A stretch of 64,000 nt of DNA from Entophlyctis helioformis (GCA_025526915.1 JAHLKH010000006.1:219819-283818), one strand, 5' to 3'; counted from the first letter of the stretch, positions 32,701-44,533 are shown. Numbers and translations are program-made. The notes: a model not told the origin generated them from the sequence alone.

Positions 32701-33917
32701 GATCGCCGACGGCAGCGATGTTGTCTGTGGCGAGCAGCAAGGCCGAGGCAGGCACACGCGTTGCAGCCACGTCGAATGTGCGTTCACGGCCAGCCGCGTC
32801 GATGAGGGAATGTGTTGTCCACGACAGCGGGGACGCCGATGCTGCGATGGCGTCAAAGCGAGGCAGCAGCAGCGACGCAGGCGGAGCGCCTTTGCAGCCT
32901 CTGGCACAGTAGGACAGGTCAGGCGGGCAGACGGGCGGGTACGCCATGGCGTGTCTGTAGGCGGCGTTGGCGAGCACGACGGTGCCCGAGCGGGCATGGA
33001 CGAGCAGCACGGGATCACAGACGCAGTCGAGCGCGACGAGAGCGGCTGCATTGACGGTCATCTGCGGTGGTTGTGGCTGAGCAGTTGGTGCTGGTGCTGG
33101 TGTCGGTGTTGGTGCTGGTGTTGCAGGGTCTGGAGACGGGGCGGGGGCGGTGGCAGGGGCAGGGGCAGATGAGACAGCGGCGGGCGGCATGGCGGCCGAG
33201 ACGGGCAGCAGCAGAGAGAGGGCGGGCTCGGACGCAGACGCAGACGCAGACGCAGACAGGCGGCATGAATAGCCGCGGCCGTTGGTGTCGCTGGTGTCGT
33301 TGGTGTCGCTTGTGTCGTGGCTTGAGTCGAGCAGGCCGCCTGCAGCCAGCGCACGGCGAGGGGCAGATTGGGCAGGCGGGCAGACCGAGACCAGTAAGCA
33401 GGCAAGCAGACAAGAGATCAGGGGCGGGCAACAAGTACGCAAGTAAGTGATCAGGCCAGAAGTGATCAGGTGCTGACGCGATCACGCCATGCGACACGTC
33501 AGCGGCGCCACACTCTGCGCAACCGAAACGCACGCAGGCGCACGCAGGCGCACAGGCAGCAGGGACACGGCGGCAGACAAAGCAGAGGGACAGGACGGGA
33601 CGCGTGACCGTACCCGCAGCGCACAGCGGCAGGGGCCCCAGCGCAGGCGTGGCCGACAGCGACAGCGTGTGGGCGAGCGTGCTGTCGTCGGACACGGCCG
33701 AGCCGGACGGCGACCCGCAGGAGCGGCCTCGCAGGGATCGGTCTTTGTGCTTGTTGCAGCTGTCGTAGTCGTTGTACTTGTAGACGAAGACGTCGTCGTA
33801 GACGTTGGCGTGGTTGATGGTTTGCAGAGGTGTGGGTGCGGCGGAGAGAGAAGGCGTGCATGGGTATGGGGCGGGCTGTGCATCGGTATGGGGCAGCGGG
33901 TCTGTCCGCGGGTGCAC
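29770..33917 (-). CDS. PAS-domain protein kinase of the eIF2alpha-kinase (PEK/HRI-like) type
   Basis: One gene by splice phase. An upstream exon of unresolved start (within 33917-33614) joins 33339-32188, which holds a PAS-type sensor segment (LVALDCVCDPVLLVHARSG, then VVLANAAYRHAMAY). That joins 32119 onward, EIEPLGRGGFGVVYRARN (glycine loop), with YAIKKVKL (catalytic Lys) and LLREVKTLALLSNHPNVV. A long acidic insert of over 200 residues follows, as eIF2alpha kinases have between the N-lobe strands. Next comes LYIQMQLYPSQDLRKWL, characteristic of PERK/GCN2/HRI. The last exons, 30741-30292 and 30210-29770, carry HRDVKPENIFL, DFGLAKH and APEML. A frame break near 31010 lacks splice signals. 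Start codon not identified (ATG at 33190 if the upstream exon is not used). Confidence 0.82.
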
Positions 33918-34486
33918 AGCGGGCGTGTGTTAGTGCGTTAGTAAGCAAGCAAGCAACTGAGAGCGTAAGCGTGTGTGTGTGTGTGTGGCAGTCGGGCCCC
34001 GTCGATCCCTCCCGCGCCCTCTCGACGGATGCTCGCCGCCCAAAAGCTTATCACTTGGTTGCTGGTGTTCTGCCTGCTGCTCTGGTTCCTCCTGCTGCTG
34101 CTGCTGGTGGTGCTGCTCTGGTTGCTGCTGCCCTCGCCCCTCGCCGCCGAATGCATTCCCTCTCTGTCTGTCTGTCCATCACACACACACCACACACACA
34201 CACCACACACACACACACTCCCTTCTGTCCTTTCCCTCTGTCCTCTCTCTCCCTCTGTCCTCTCGCTATCGGCCCACTCACAAAATACAGTTGAGGCAAG
34301 TGCGCCGATGCGCCACCGGCTGTTGCCATGCACCAAGAGCCATTCAACGTGACTTGCTTCGTGGCACCGTCCGTATCCACTACCACGACAGACAACAACA
34401 ACGGCATCGACAGCCAATGCAGCCAGTGCAACCACATCTTCTCCTTCATTCGTGACTGCTAGCGCCCAGAGTGGCTCCCGCTCGCT
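33918..34486. other. Intergenic region, low complexity
   Basis: Contains a Leu-codon-like ctgctg tract (34070-34130) and a (CACA)n tract (34185-34220). No gene is supported on either strand. The missing first exon of the PAS-kinase gene could lie here. Confidence 0.4.
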
Positions 34487-36188
34487 TTACTTGGCTGGCG
34501 AGGCCGGGCGGGGGGCTGCCGGTGCATCCGCGCTGCTGGCCGGGATCGCATACGCGGCGCGCACAATGAGCGTGCGGCCCTCGACAATCGCGTCCTTGAC
34601 ATCCTCAACCACCTTGACCTGGTCGGCGTGCGTCGCCATCTCGAGGAATCCAAAGCCCTTGGACCGTCCAAACTTGTTGACAATGACGTGCGCAGACTTG
34701 ACCGCATAGTCCTTGAAGATCGCCGCAAGGTCCGCGTCCGTCACCTTGAACGGCAGGTTGCCCACAAAGATCGTCGTCTGCGACGGCTCCGTCGAGCGCG
34801 GCTCGCGCGGGGCACGCGGCTCACGCGGTGCGCGCGGCGCTGCCTCGGCCTTGGCCGCCTGCGCCTGGCCAGGTGCAGCAGCACCACCAGCAGCAGCAGT
34901 CTCGCCGGCCACGCCTTGCACTGCCTTGGGGCCACGCTTTCTGACGCGGCGGGGCTTGCCACCCTCGGTGGTGGCCTTGGCCTCACCATTGGCAGGCGCA
35001 GTCACTGGCGTAGAAGTCACTGCAACCGGCGCGGCTCCCTGCTCACCCTCCTGCTTCGGCTAGTGTCCGGAAGTGTCCGTGAGTGTCCGTAATGTTGTCC
35101 AGGTTGGTCGTGGCAGAGTGTTCCGGATCAGTACCAGCCCACCAGATCCGTCCCATAAGCAACCCGTACAAGCAACCCCGTCATGTCCACATGCATGCAT
35201 CCATGGCCAGTCAGTCATTTGCTCGACTGGCAGCCACCACGGCAACAGCGCAGCACAAGACACACCTTGCGGGTGCGACGGTTGCGCTTCTTGCCTTCGG
35301 CGCCGGCGCCGGCAGGACCCTCGGCAGCGGCGGCAGTGGTCGCCTTGGGCTGGGCCATCTGCACCGTGAGCTCGAGCTCGTCAAACGTCTTCTTGTCAAA
35401 GAGCGCCACGGCCTTTTCGGCCTCGGCCAGCGTGGCGTACGAGACAAAGCCAAACGCAGGGCGGGTGCTCGACTTGCGGATCACACGGACCTGCTCGCTG
35501 CATGCCGTTCAAGTGCATCGGGTGTCCAGGCGACGGTCCATCCATCCATCCGTCCATCCGTCCGTCATGCATAAACAGTCAGTGTCGGCGCTGTCGGTGT
35601 CTGACAGGCAAGGCGGGCAGGCAGTCGGGCAGGCGGGCGGGTCGGTGCCAGAGGCGCGGCCAGGGTCGCCCCCCGCCCCCGCAGTCACCAGTTCCGGTCG
35701 CCGTGCAGCAGCCCGGCCCTCTCGGCGCTGTTCGCACGGTGGCCATATGGCCGCAGCGGGAGAGACAGCCAGCGTCACCCCAGAGGCTGGCCGCTCGACA
35801 AGGGGGGGAGGGGCGGCCTGACACAGCCGGCGTGAGACAGCCTCGTGTGGGAGGCATGAGACAGCCAGCCAGCCACAGGACAGGCTCACACACACAGACA
35901 CACACACACACACACACACACACAGGCACACACAGACACACACAGACACACTCACACGTTGCCGGCGGGGGCAAAGAAGGCCTTGATGGCGTCGGGCGCA
36001 ACCTTGGGCTTGAGGTTGCCAACAAACACCTTGATGCCAGTGTCGACGACGGGAGCGGCCTTGGTGGGAATCAGATCGGCGGCAGCGGCTGCGACGGCGG
36101 AGACGGCCTTGGCTGGGGCGGCGGCGGCCGGGGCAGGGGCGGCAGCAGCAGCAACGGCAGCGGGAGTGGGGGCGGCAGCAGTGGACAT
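34487..36188 (-). CDS. Two-RRM RNA-binding protein
   Basis: Minus-strand exons 36188-35956, 35497-35266 and 35050-34487 join in phase to 342 residues. The Ala/Pro-rich N-terminus leads into RRM1 (RNP2 IKVFVGNL near residue 52; RNP1 RPAFGFVSY). A basic Ala/Pro/Arg linker follows (KKRNRRTRK, PRRVRKRG, and APREPRAPREPR repeats), then RRM2 near residues 248-325 (TTIFVGNLPF; RSKGFGFLEM). The Ala-rich tail ends SPAK. The layout resembles SBP1-like single-strand nucleic-acid-binding proteins of fungi. Intron 1 contains a (CA)n tract at about 35886-35950 and G/C-rich sequence. Confidence 0.88.
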
Positions 36189-36833
36189 GGGCAGGGTTGC
36201 AGAGGGGCTGAGGGGGGCAGGGGCTGAGGGGACGGAGGCTGGGGAGCGGCAGAGGCTGAAAGGCTCGACGATGGGCAGTTGGTGAACTGAAGGGCAGAAA
36301 TTCGAATTGAACGCTGAACGCAGGCGAGGCGAGGCTGGCGACGCACACCGAGGCAGCCGCTGTTGCGCTGCTTGCCTGCCTGGTTGGCTGCTTGCTCTCT
36401 TGCAGCACTCCAGTCACGCTCGCATCCCAAGCACCAGACACTCTTGCAGGGCGATCGCAGCCTGTCGTTGGGCGGGCAGCCACTGGAGACTGTCGAGATC
36501 GCAGCTCGACCGTTTCTTTGGCTGGTTCCATTGCCATGACGCTAATGTAGACCTTCCATCCTTCTGTGACTTGAAGCATTGCCAGTCATACGAATACATC
36601 CACTTTATCATCCTCTGCATCCATCTGTTGGTCTTGTGTCAGAACAGTCTTGCAGAAGACGGGATTCACGGCTGGCACTGCGCATCTGTCGGCACGGTCG
36701 CTGCTCTGTTGGCAGATGCACGAGTGGCTCGCCATCTCGTCGCGTCGTCGCGACACGCGTCGAGCATCGCGTTTTGCCAACAACAAACCGACCGACCGAC
36801 CGACCGACCGGACCAACAGAGCAGCACAGCGAC

Positions 36834-38530
36834 ATGCCAAGCAAGCGACGCAACATCAAGCAGCCGGCTGCTGCCACGGCACCAACCACCACCAACACCA
36901 ACAGCCGCCTGCCTGCCCGCCTCGGCTGCTGCTGCCGTCACGCAGGCTGCACTCGCTGCACAGGCTGCCGCTGCCACTGCCGACTCGGCCGTCAAGACTG
37001 CGACTGCTGCTGCTGCGTCACCAACAGCCAGCGCAGTGTCTGATGCAGCCGCTGCTGTCCACTCTGCCATTGCCGCATACCAGACCGTCGCTGCGGCCCT
37101 CGCTGCTCTGCACAACTCGCTGGCTGTCTCGACCATCCCAACAAACTCGCTGCCCCTCCTCAGCCATCTGCGGCCGTCGTCGTCGCTCCTCCGCTGCGTG
37201 AGCTGCTGCCTGGCCACAGCGTGTGGGACTGGATGCCGGCCACCGTCCGTCGCCGTCTGCTCGTTCTCATTGGCATCGATCCAGACGCAAGCCGATGGGG
37301 CACGATCCCGTACGAGATCCAGCGCATGATCCTCGAGGCAGCTGGCCCTCTCACGCTCTTCGTCAACGGCCTGCTCGGCGACAACATCAGCCTGGACGAT
37401 GCGACAGTCGAAGCGCTGTGGGCCGATGCCATCACACAAGACTGGCAAGGCGACCTCGATCTGCTGCCCGACGTCAGATTCAATGTTGGCGAGGTTGATC
37501 GAGACGAGCGTCGCCCTGCCGTCGACGCGCTCTCGCTGCCGGTCACTCGGCCCATGTACGGCCGTCTGCGGATTCGTTTTCCAGGCCAAGCCAGAGCAGA
37601 ATTCGTCGATGACGAAGCCTTTGACGACGACTTTGACGACGACCAGCCTGGCGACGAGTTTTATGATGACGATGATGATGATAAGGAAGAGCCCGACGCG
37701 CCTCTCCTCCGCCATATCCCCATGCGCAACTGCTGGTTTGATCTGGTCGATTTTCGATATCCCCTCACTCTGGGCTGGTGGTCGATCAAGTTTGGTCATG
37801 TCGGCCTTCTCAAGTACCTTGCTGACCATCACGGGGTCAATCCCAAAAAGTACAAGAAATTCGAAGGGCGCTGGGCGATTGATATGGCTGCTGCGTACGG
37901 ACATGTTGGCATTGTACAGTGGCTTCACGCTAACGGCGCCCGAGGATGCACAACCAATGCGATGGACGATGCTGCATTTGCAGGGTTTTTGGATGTGGTC
38001 AAGTGGCTCCATGCCAACCGGACGGAAGGATGTACGATGTATGCGATGAATAGCAGCCATGAATGGGCATCTCGACGTTGTGCAGTGGCTCCATGCCAAC
38101 CGGACAGAAGGATGCTCTCACTGGGCGATGGATAGCGCAGCTCTGAACGGCCGCCTCGACATTGTGCGGTTTCTGCATGCCAACCGTACGGAAGGATGCA
38201 CGAGATGCAATGGATCGTGCAGCCAGTAATGGGCATCTGGATGTTGTGCAGTGGCTGCATGCAAACCGCACGGAAGGATGCACCACAACGGCTATCGATA
38301 TTGCAGCCAATCAGAGCCACCTCGAGGTCGTGCGGTTCCTGGTCGAGCGCGGCTATCCGTTCACCATTGATGCACTCCGCGGAGCAGCGACTGCCACGAT
38401 TCTTGGTGTTCTGGTGGACAGCATGTCCCTTGCGCGTGCCAACGAGATGCTGCAGATCGCTAGACGCACAGGCGGACTCACCAATCTTGTTGCGCGACTT
38501 GAGCGTGCTGTTGCTGAGAAGCAGGCGTGA
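36834..38530 (+). pseudogene. Frame-disrupted ankyrin-repeat gene (ANK copy 3)
   Basis: Ankyrin-family coding sequence with the shared N-terminal block (WGTIPYEIQRMILEAAGPL, WQGDLDLLPD, IPMRNCWFDLVDF), an Asp-rich insert (37618-37690), and ankyrin units such as ANRTEGCT. The reading frame must change at about 36.91, 37.14, 38.05 and 38.21 kb to follow the family pattern, with no splice sites that fit. The most likely start is the ATG at 36834 (MPSKRRNIKQ). The final piece, 38226-38530, ends with a helix like that of copy 1. Four one-base shifts in 1.7 kb suggest a decaying gene, though assembly error is possible. Confidence 0.7.
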
Positions 38531-38640
38531 TATGTTGCCCAATAAAGTGACATTGTTCAAGTGCATGGCGTCGCCAGGCAGTCGCAGGGCAGATAAAGCC
38601 TTAGGTGATGCCAAAGTTCATTCCAAGAAGATTCCCAGTC

Positions 38641-40560
38641 CCCAAGACACTAGATGCCATACCCTTTCGAGCTTTAGGCCGTGCGTAGATCCCTCAGTTA
38701 TGTCATCCCCCTGGTCCGACACGTCCATGGTGATGTATCCATAAAGTACGCTGGAACACACCATGGGCAGCCTGAAGAAACGCGCACATTCGCGAGGCGA
38801 GTGGACGCACGTCTCCAGGTGCATTGACTTGTTGCCGGTCACCACAGAGCCAAGACTCTGTGATGTCCGCAACACCGGATAGAACTCCTCCGCCGAGGAG
38901 CGTTATGTACACTTGGTCGATTCTTGTAGATACTCGGATGGTCCTAAACGTAGCCAGAAGATCGTCGTCGAAGCCGAGCGCGGCGAGAGCGGCAGGATCG
39001 TTGGATTCGGGGAGTTTGTGTTCGATTGCTTCCGAGATCTGGGCAATGAATGGGGCGAGATTGGCGTCGTCGCGTTGGATGGCGAGGCCGGTGCAGCTGA
39101 CGACAAAGTGAGCCCACTCGTGCGTGCCGTTCAGGCTCTGGTTGCAGAGGATGCAGCAGCCGTCGGTGAAGGGGTGGTTGGCGGCGAGGAGGTTGAGGCG
39201 GAGGGCGAACTTGAGCGTCCACAGGCCGTCGATCCGGGCGAGCAGCAGGGTGCGGACGCCATCGGCAAGGTCGTAGCCGAAGCAAGGGGAGTTGGCGAAG
39301 CTGATGTCTGTGAACTGGCGGGCGAAGAAGGCGGTGGCGAGAGCGGACTTGGGGGAGAGCAGGCTGCTACGGGCAATACGGAGCTGGGTGCGGTCGAGGA
39401 TGGAGAAGGAGGGGAGGGGGTCGTTACGGGCAACAGGAGGAGCAATGTCGGAGAGATTGAGACGGTTGAACAGGAGGCGAGAAACACGAGTCCAGTAATG
39501 GCGACGGGCGGTGAATTCGGTGTTGTGGTGCTGGGAGAGGAGAGCGAGCGGGGTGCGGAGCGAGCGGGCCTTGCGGGACAGACGGAGACGAGCATCGACG
39601 GCGCGAGCATCGACACTGAAGACGCTTGTTTCGATGAGCAGCGGGGCGACGGGGACCGAGCGAGGAGCCTTGCAGATCAGACGGGCGCCGTTGTTGATGA
39701 TGGTTTGCAGCGGGTTGAGGAGCGTGCGCTTGGAGCCGACAGCCTCGAGGCCGTAGCCGGCGACGCCGAGGGTCGATGCCTTGAAGACACGCAGCCGGAC
39801 GTGGATGGGCAGCTTGGTGTTGGTGATGACCGGATGCAGCGAGGCGACCGCGTTGCGGAGCGACTTGGCCTTGGCGTTGATCCACGGCTTGAACGTGAGC
39901 TTGTCGTCGATGGTGACGCCGAGGTAGACGTACTCGTGCTTGATCGGCACCTGGATGCCGTCAATGGTGAAGAGCGGGGCTGGAGGGGCAGGATGGGCAG
40001 GGAGGGGACGGCCACGGCCACGGGCACGGGGAGGGCGAGGGCGAGGGGCATCGGGGTCGGGAGGGTCATCGGGGTCAAGAGGGTCATCAGGGCGATCATC
40101 ATCAAAGGCAAAGCGGAGGATGGCACACTTGGACACGCCAAAGGACATCTCCCATCTCTTGGCCCAGTCGACGACCGAGGTGAGGGCAGCGGTGAGAGCA
40201 GCGGGCGACTCGCACAGCAGGACAAGGTCGTCTGCAAAGAGCAAGCCGCGGATCTTCTTGTTTCGGCCGTTGCCAGCTTGGTCGACGCCTGGGATGTGGA
40301 TCTCGGGGACGCCGTCGAGGATGTCGTTGATGAAGAGGTTGAACAGGATCGGGCTGAGAGGGCAGCCTTGGCGGACGCCGCGCTCGACCGGGAAGGACTC
40401 TGAGAGCGACGAGCCCGCGCGGGCACGGGCGACAGATAAAGCCTTGTGAGAGACAGAATGGCGGGCATTGCATGCGAGATGCTCATGTCGATGAGCTTGG
40501 GGTGTGGCAGACAGTCGAGGCAAGCAAAACGAAAGCAACCAAAAGGAAAGGCGAATATCG
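38641..40560 (-). mobile_element. 5'-truncated LINE (family A) with reverse transcriptase
   Basis: Non-LTR retrotransposon fragment on the minus strand. RT palm motifs: GVRQGCPLSPILFNLFINDI (block 3) and the catalytic GLLFADDLVLLCE (FADD box, about 40250-40212). Then come the thumb segment YVYLGVTIDDKLTF and a C-terminal zinc knuckle (CCILCNQSLNGTHEWAHF, C-x2-C...H...C). The protein ends near 38703 and a non-coding tail runs to about 38641. Sequence upstream of about 40430 is in a different frame (PKLIDMSISHAMPAILSLTR) and fades out, with no endonuclease domain. The element sits between two convergent ankyrin genes. Confidence 0.85.
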
Positions 40561-40838
40561 AGACAGGGGTTGTTGAATTCGTTGGTTGATAACCCTGTCT
40601 CTTCGGCCCTCGATATGCAGAGTGTGTCAGAGACGACTTTGAAGGGTCTGCCGTCACAGCAACAGCTGGTTGTGGGATGAATGTGCTGGATGCATCGCTT
40701 GACATGCATGACGTGGATGATGGCTGTGGCAAAGATCGCGTTGATGGTCGCGTTTCTCGCTTGCTGCACACTGACGATCACACAGGCAGCCAAGCCTCCC
40801 AAGTATGGACATCGGTGATCAACCACAAGCCAACCAGT

Positions 40839-42266
40839 TCATTCAACAGACTCATCCAACAGACTGGCAAGACGACGCTCAAAGTCTGGCTCATCGTTGC
40901 TTTCAGCATCACGAACCATGGCAGCACGCTGCTCCGCTGTCAGCGATCTGGCGAGAAGCCGCGCAATGTCGTCATTCGCAGCCCTTGTAATGGCCAGGAA
41001 CGTAAAACCCTCGGTGCGGTTGGCAAGCAACCACTGGATGACATCCAGATAGTCAATCTCTGCAGCCCCGTCCATCGCCAAAGTCGTGCATCCCTCTGTG
41101 CGGTGCTCGTGCAGCCACTGGATGACATGCAGATGACCATTCGCCGCTGCCCAATCCATTGCCTCTGCAGTACATCCTTCCGACCGATGCTCGTGGAGCC
41201 ACTTGGCCGTGTCCAAATGACCATTCGCAGCAGCATTGTCCATGGCCTCTGATGTTGCTCTTGCACCTCTGGCGGACAGCATCTTGATGACACCGAGCGA
41301 CCCATACTGTGCCGCATGGTCGATACGACTTGTTGAACCAGTGAAGCTGATTGTCTCAACCGCCTCCAGCGGGATGAGCTTCTTGTCCAGCATGTACTCG
41401 AGGAACGTCACACAGTCGCATCCGGCAGCAACTTCGGCGAGACGTTCGTGCGGCATGAGCGGAAGGCTGTCGAGCCACATGTGCCGAATGGGGATCGAGC
41501 ACATTCCATCGCGAATGTTGGCGTATAGGAAGTCGACTCGGTTGTGCCAAGGGTCGTAGTAGGGAAAGCGTGCCCACAGCCGATGGTACATGCTGCGGCT
41601 GCTGATGTGTGCAAAGTCCTCGAACAGCGGATCGGCGTCCGGAAGCAGGCTCAGATCGCCTTGCCAGTCTTGCTTGAAGGCATCGACCCACAGCGCTCGC
41701 TTGGCATCGCGGTCCATCTTGGCAACATTGAGATGGCCACACAGCAGCTGCGTGAGCGGGCCAGCAAGCACCAGGATCTTGGCTTGCAGCTCGTGCGGAT
41801 ACAGCGTCCACCAGTCGGTTGCCTTGACGGCACGGCCAGCCTGCAGCCGGGCAGCCTCGGTGTAGCGCCTGCTGGGCGGGCTGGCCGTGACAGCGGCATC
41901 CACAGGGCACGGCTGAGGCTGTTGCTGCGGCTGCTCGACCAGGGTCTGTTGATGCAGATGCAGTGGCAGGAGACGCACAAGAGCAGCGAAGCGAGGCACG
42001 AGGTCTGTGCGGCCAGCAGCCACAAGAGCGTCGTTCACAGCAGCCACAGTGTCGTGCAGCGTCTGGCTGTCCACGGCGTCGCTGTCGTTGCTGCTGCCCA
42101 GTCGCCCGTTGTCTGCGTCGTCGCTTGCTGGCATCACTCGGCTCAATGCGGCTGATCTGCGATGCGATGCGATGCCGAGATGTGCGACAACAAGCAGCCA
42201 CCACTCGGCCACTTGCTGCATCTGGCTGTCAGACTCACGCAGTTGGTGCACAGCCAGGACAGGCAT
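40839..42266 (-). CDS. Ankyrin-repeat protein with F-box-like N-terminal domain (ANK copy 4)
   Basis: Intact intronless frame of 475 residues counting from the ATG at 42266. An N-terminal helical region is followed by the shared block (WWTLYPHELQAKILVLAGPL, WQGDLSLLPD, IPIRHMWLDSLPL), then ankyrin units (NGHLDTAKWLHEHRSEGCT and relatives) and a C-terminal helix with SLTAEQRAAMV. The central region has a divergent unit without the WLH signature. Head-to-head with the ATF1-like gene, 276 bp between ATGs. Confidence 0.83.
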   Translation of the reverse strand: MPVLAVHQLRESDSQMQQVAEWWLLVVAHLGIASHRRSAALSRVMPASDDADNGRLGSSNDSDAVDSQTLHDTVAAVNDALVAAGRTDLVPRFAALVRLLPLHLHQQTLVEQPQQQPQPCPVDAAVTASPPSRRYTEAARLQAGRAVKATDWWTLYPHELQAKILVLAGPLTQLLCGHLNVAKMDRDAKRALWVDAFKQDWQGDLSLLPDADPLFEDFAHISSRSMYHRLWARFPYYDPWHNRVDFLYANIRDGMCSIPIRHMWLDSLPLMPHERLAEVAAGCDCVTFLEYMLDKKLIPLEAVETISFTGSTSRIDHAAQYGSLGVIKMLSARGARATSEAMDNAAANGHLDTAKWLHEHRSEGCTAEAMDWAAANGHLHVIQWLHEHRTEGCTTLAMDGAAEIDYLDVIQWLLANRTEGFTFLAITRAANDDIARLLARSLTAEQRAAMVRDAESNDEPDFERRLASLLDESVE

Positions 42267-42542
42267 CGCCACTGGCCTCACAGGCACCACACAGAGCGCA
42301 TCTGCATGCTCATCCAACGCATTGTGTCCAGCATCAGATAGCGATCCTCGCCGCCAGCCAACCGCCAGACACTTGCCGCAAGACCCTCAACAGCGGCCTG
42401 TGCAGGAGCATTCAACGGCACCAACATGGCCAGCAACGGAGCGCGCCACAAGCGTCGACTGCGCAATGACGACAAATGCCGTCACAGGCGAATTCGCTGC
42501 TTCGCCCCCGACATTCAATCGCCTGCCATTCAGCCATTCGCC

Positions 42543-44493
42543 ATGACGTCTTCGGTGGTTCCCAAGGCCGCTCCTGCCGGTGAGTGCACGGCCCGGCTGT
42601 AGGCGGCGGAGACTGCCAGTAGACTGCCAGCGGACTGCCAGCAGACTTCCCGAGTGCCCGAGTGCCAGCGGAGGCTGCTGCCACTTGAAACGTCTGCCTT
42701 CTCGCTGACACGCCCGCTGACACGCCCGCTTGCTCGCCCGCCCAGTGCGCCGGCTCGGCGGCATGAGCCTCGGCCTGCTGGACTTCCCGCCGGGCGCCAA
42801 CCCGTCGCCGCTGCCGACCATCGAGCAGACGCCGAACCGCTTCTTTGCGTCGCTGTCCAAGCTGGACCTCGAGGTCAATCCGTTCGAGGCGACGCTGCAG
42901 CCCGCGGCGTCTGCTGCCTCTGCTGCCACGACTGCTGCCACGACTGCTGCCTCTGATGCTGCTGCCGGTGCAGGCAGTGGTGGTGCCACAAACACGCCCG
43001 CACAACACCAACACCAACACCAACACCAACACCAACCGCAGGCACAGCCCGCTGCCACTGCCATTGCTGCACCGCCCGGCGACCTGCCCGCAGGCGACCC
43101 GCAGCCGCCCAAGCCCAGGCTGCCTGCGCTGCAGCATCCCGGCTTGCTCTCGGGCCCTCTCACGCTCCCGCCGCTCGCCCCGGCCGCAAAGCATCCGCTG
43201 CTGCCGTCATTCAGTCCACTGCGCCACACAGTGCCACCACCTGCGCCGCACGAGCAGCAGCAGCAGCACATGAACCTCCGTGCAGATCCGTCGCTCGCCT
43301 CGACGCCGGCCAGCGCTGCCGCTCACACCGCTCACACCGCTCACACCGCACACACTGCAAATGCCGACCATGCGGACCATGCCCACCCGCTGCCCTTCAA
43401 CCTCCACCAGCGCCGTGCGTCGGATGCTGGCCCTCTCGCCCATCCCGGCCATCCTGTGCCTGGCGGCGATGCACCTGTGCCTGGCCTGCTCCACGGAACG
43501 CCGTCTGCGTCGTCCGTGTCGTCCACGCCGTCGGGCTCGCCCCCGCTGCCGTCCATGTCGGCTGCCGGCCTGGTGGATCGCAGCCAGCTTGGCGCAGCCG
43601 CCAGATACTCTTCTCCCTCCCATGCACAGCAACAACTGCACCAGGCACAACATCTGCACCAACTGCACCAGCTGCAACAGCTGCACAGCCAATCTCAACA
43701 TGCCCAGATGCACTTGCTGCCCGCCAAGCCGTCTCGCTCGCCGCAGCAATCTGCCTTCCTGCAACCCGGCATGCACCACCCTCTGATGCAGTCCCACATC
43801 CCAGGATCGCCCTCGTTCATTTCACACCCTCAAGTGTCCCAGCTCAACCACATGCCCACCGCAAGTGGCACGTCCGCCTCTGCAGATATGCCTTCTGCCC
43901 TGCGAAGCGCCGCCCCAAAGGTGCGATCGGCTTCCCACGACCCCGTCCTCTACCCCGCCTCCAAACGCCGCCGATCCTCCATGAGCTTGGGCCATGGCTC
44001 GGTCTCGTCCTCGCTCGATCACACGGGCACGGATGACGAGGCTGAGCAGCGTGACGCCAACGGCGCGTCCGTCAATGACAATGACAATGACGACAGGCGG
44101 CGCAGCTTCCTTGAACGCAACCGCCAAGGTACGCCACTCTTGCTCTCTCTTCGCGGCCGCCTCTCGCCATGCCCCGACTAACGCGTTCTTTGTGGTGGAT
44201 GTCTGCTGCGCGTGTCCAGCCGCGCTGCGGTGTCGCCAGAAGAAGAAAGAGTACGTCAAGAACCTCGAGACGCAGGTGCATCACCTGACCGACAGAAACA
44301 CGGAGCTGTCCTTGCAAGTCCAGACGCTCCGCGAGCAGCTCTTCCATGCCAAAGCCATGCTTGCTGCTCAACATGACGGTACGCCCCTTTCCATTCGTGC
44401 TCGACACCGCTGATGGCCGACTGTCTAACCTTTCCCACTGCTCCGGCAGGCCACGCAGGCTCGATGCTCACACAAGACAATGCGCCGCGTTAA
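42543..44493 (+). CDS. ATF1/ATF2-type bZIP transcription factor
   Basis: Stress-responsive DNA-binding regulator of the ATF/CREB group. Exons 42543-42579, 42746-44128, 44220-44378 and 44450-44493 join in phase to 540 residues. Near the N-terminus, FFASLSKLDLEVNPFEATL matches the conserved NPFE segment of fungal ATF1/AtfA proteins. The middle is His/Gln/Pro/Ser-rich. The bZIP begins ERNRQAALRCRQKKKEYV (N-x7-R basic signature) and continues into the zipper LETQVHHLTDRNTELSLQV. The intron at 44129 interrupts the basic region. Convergent with the SFP1-like gene, only 40 bp between stop codons. Confidence 0.92.
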
Positions 44494-44533
44494 CACTCGA
44501 ATACCAACCAGTCCATGCTCCTTTTGATGCTAT

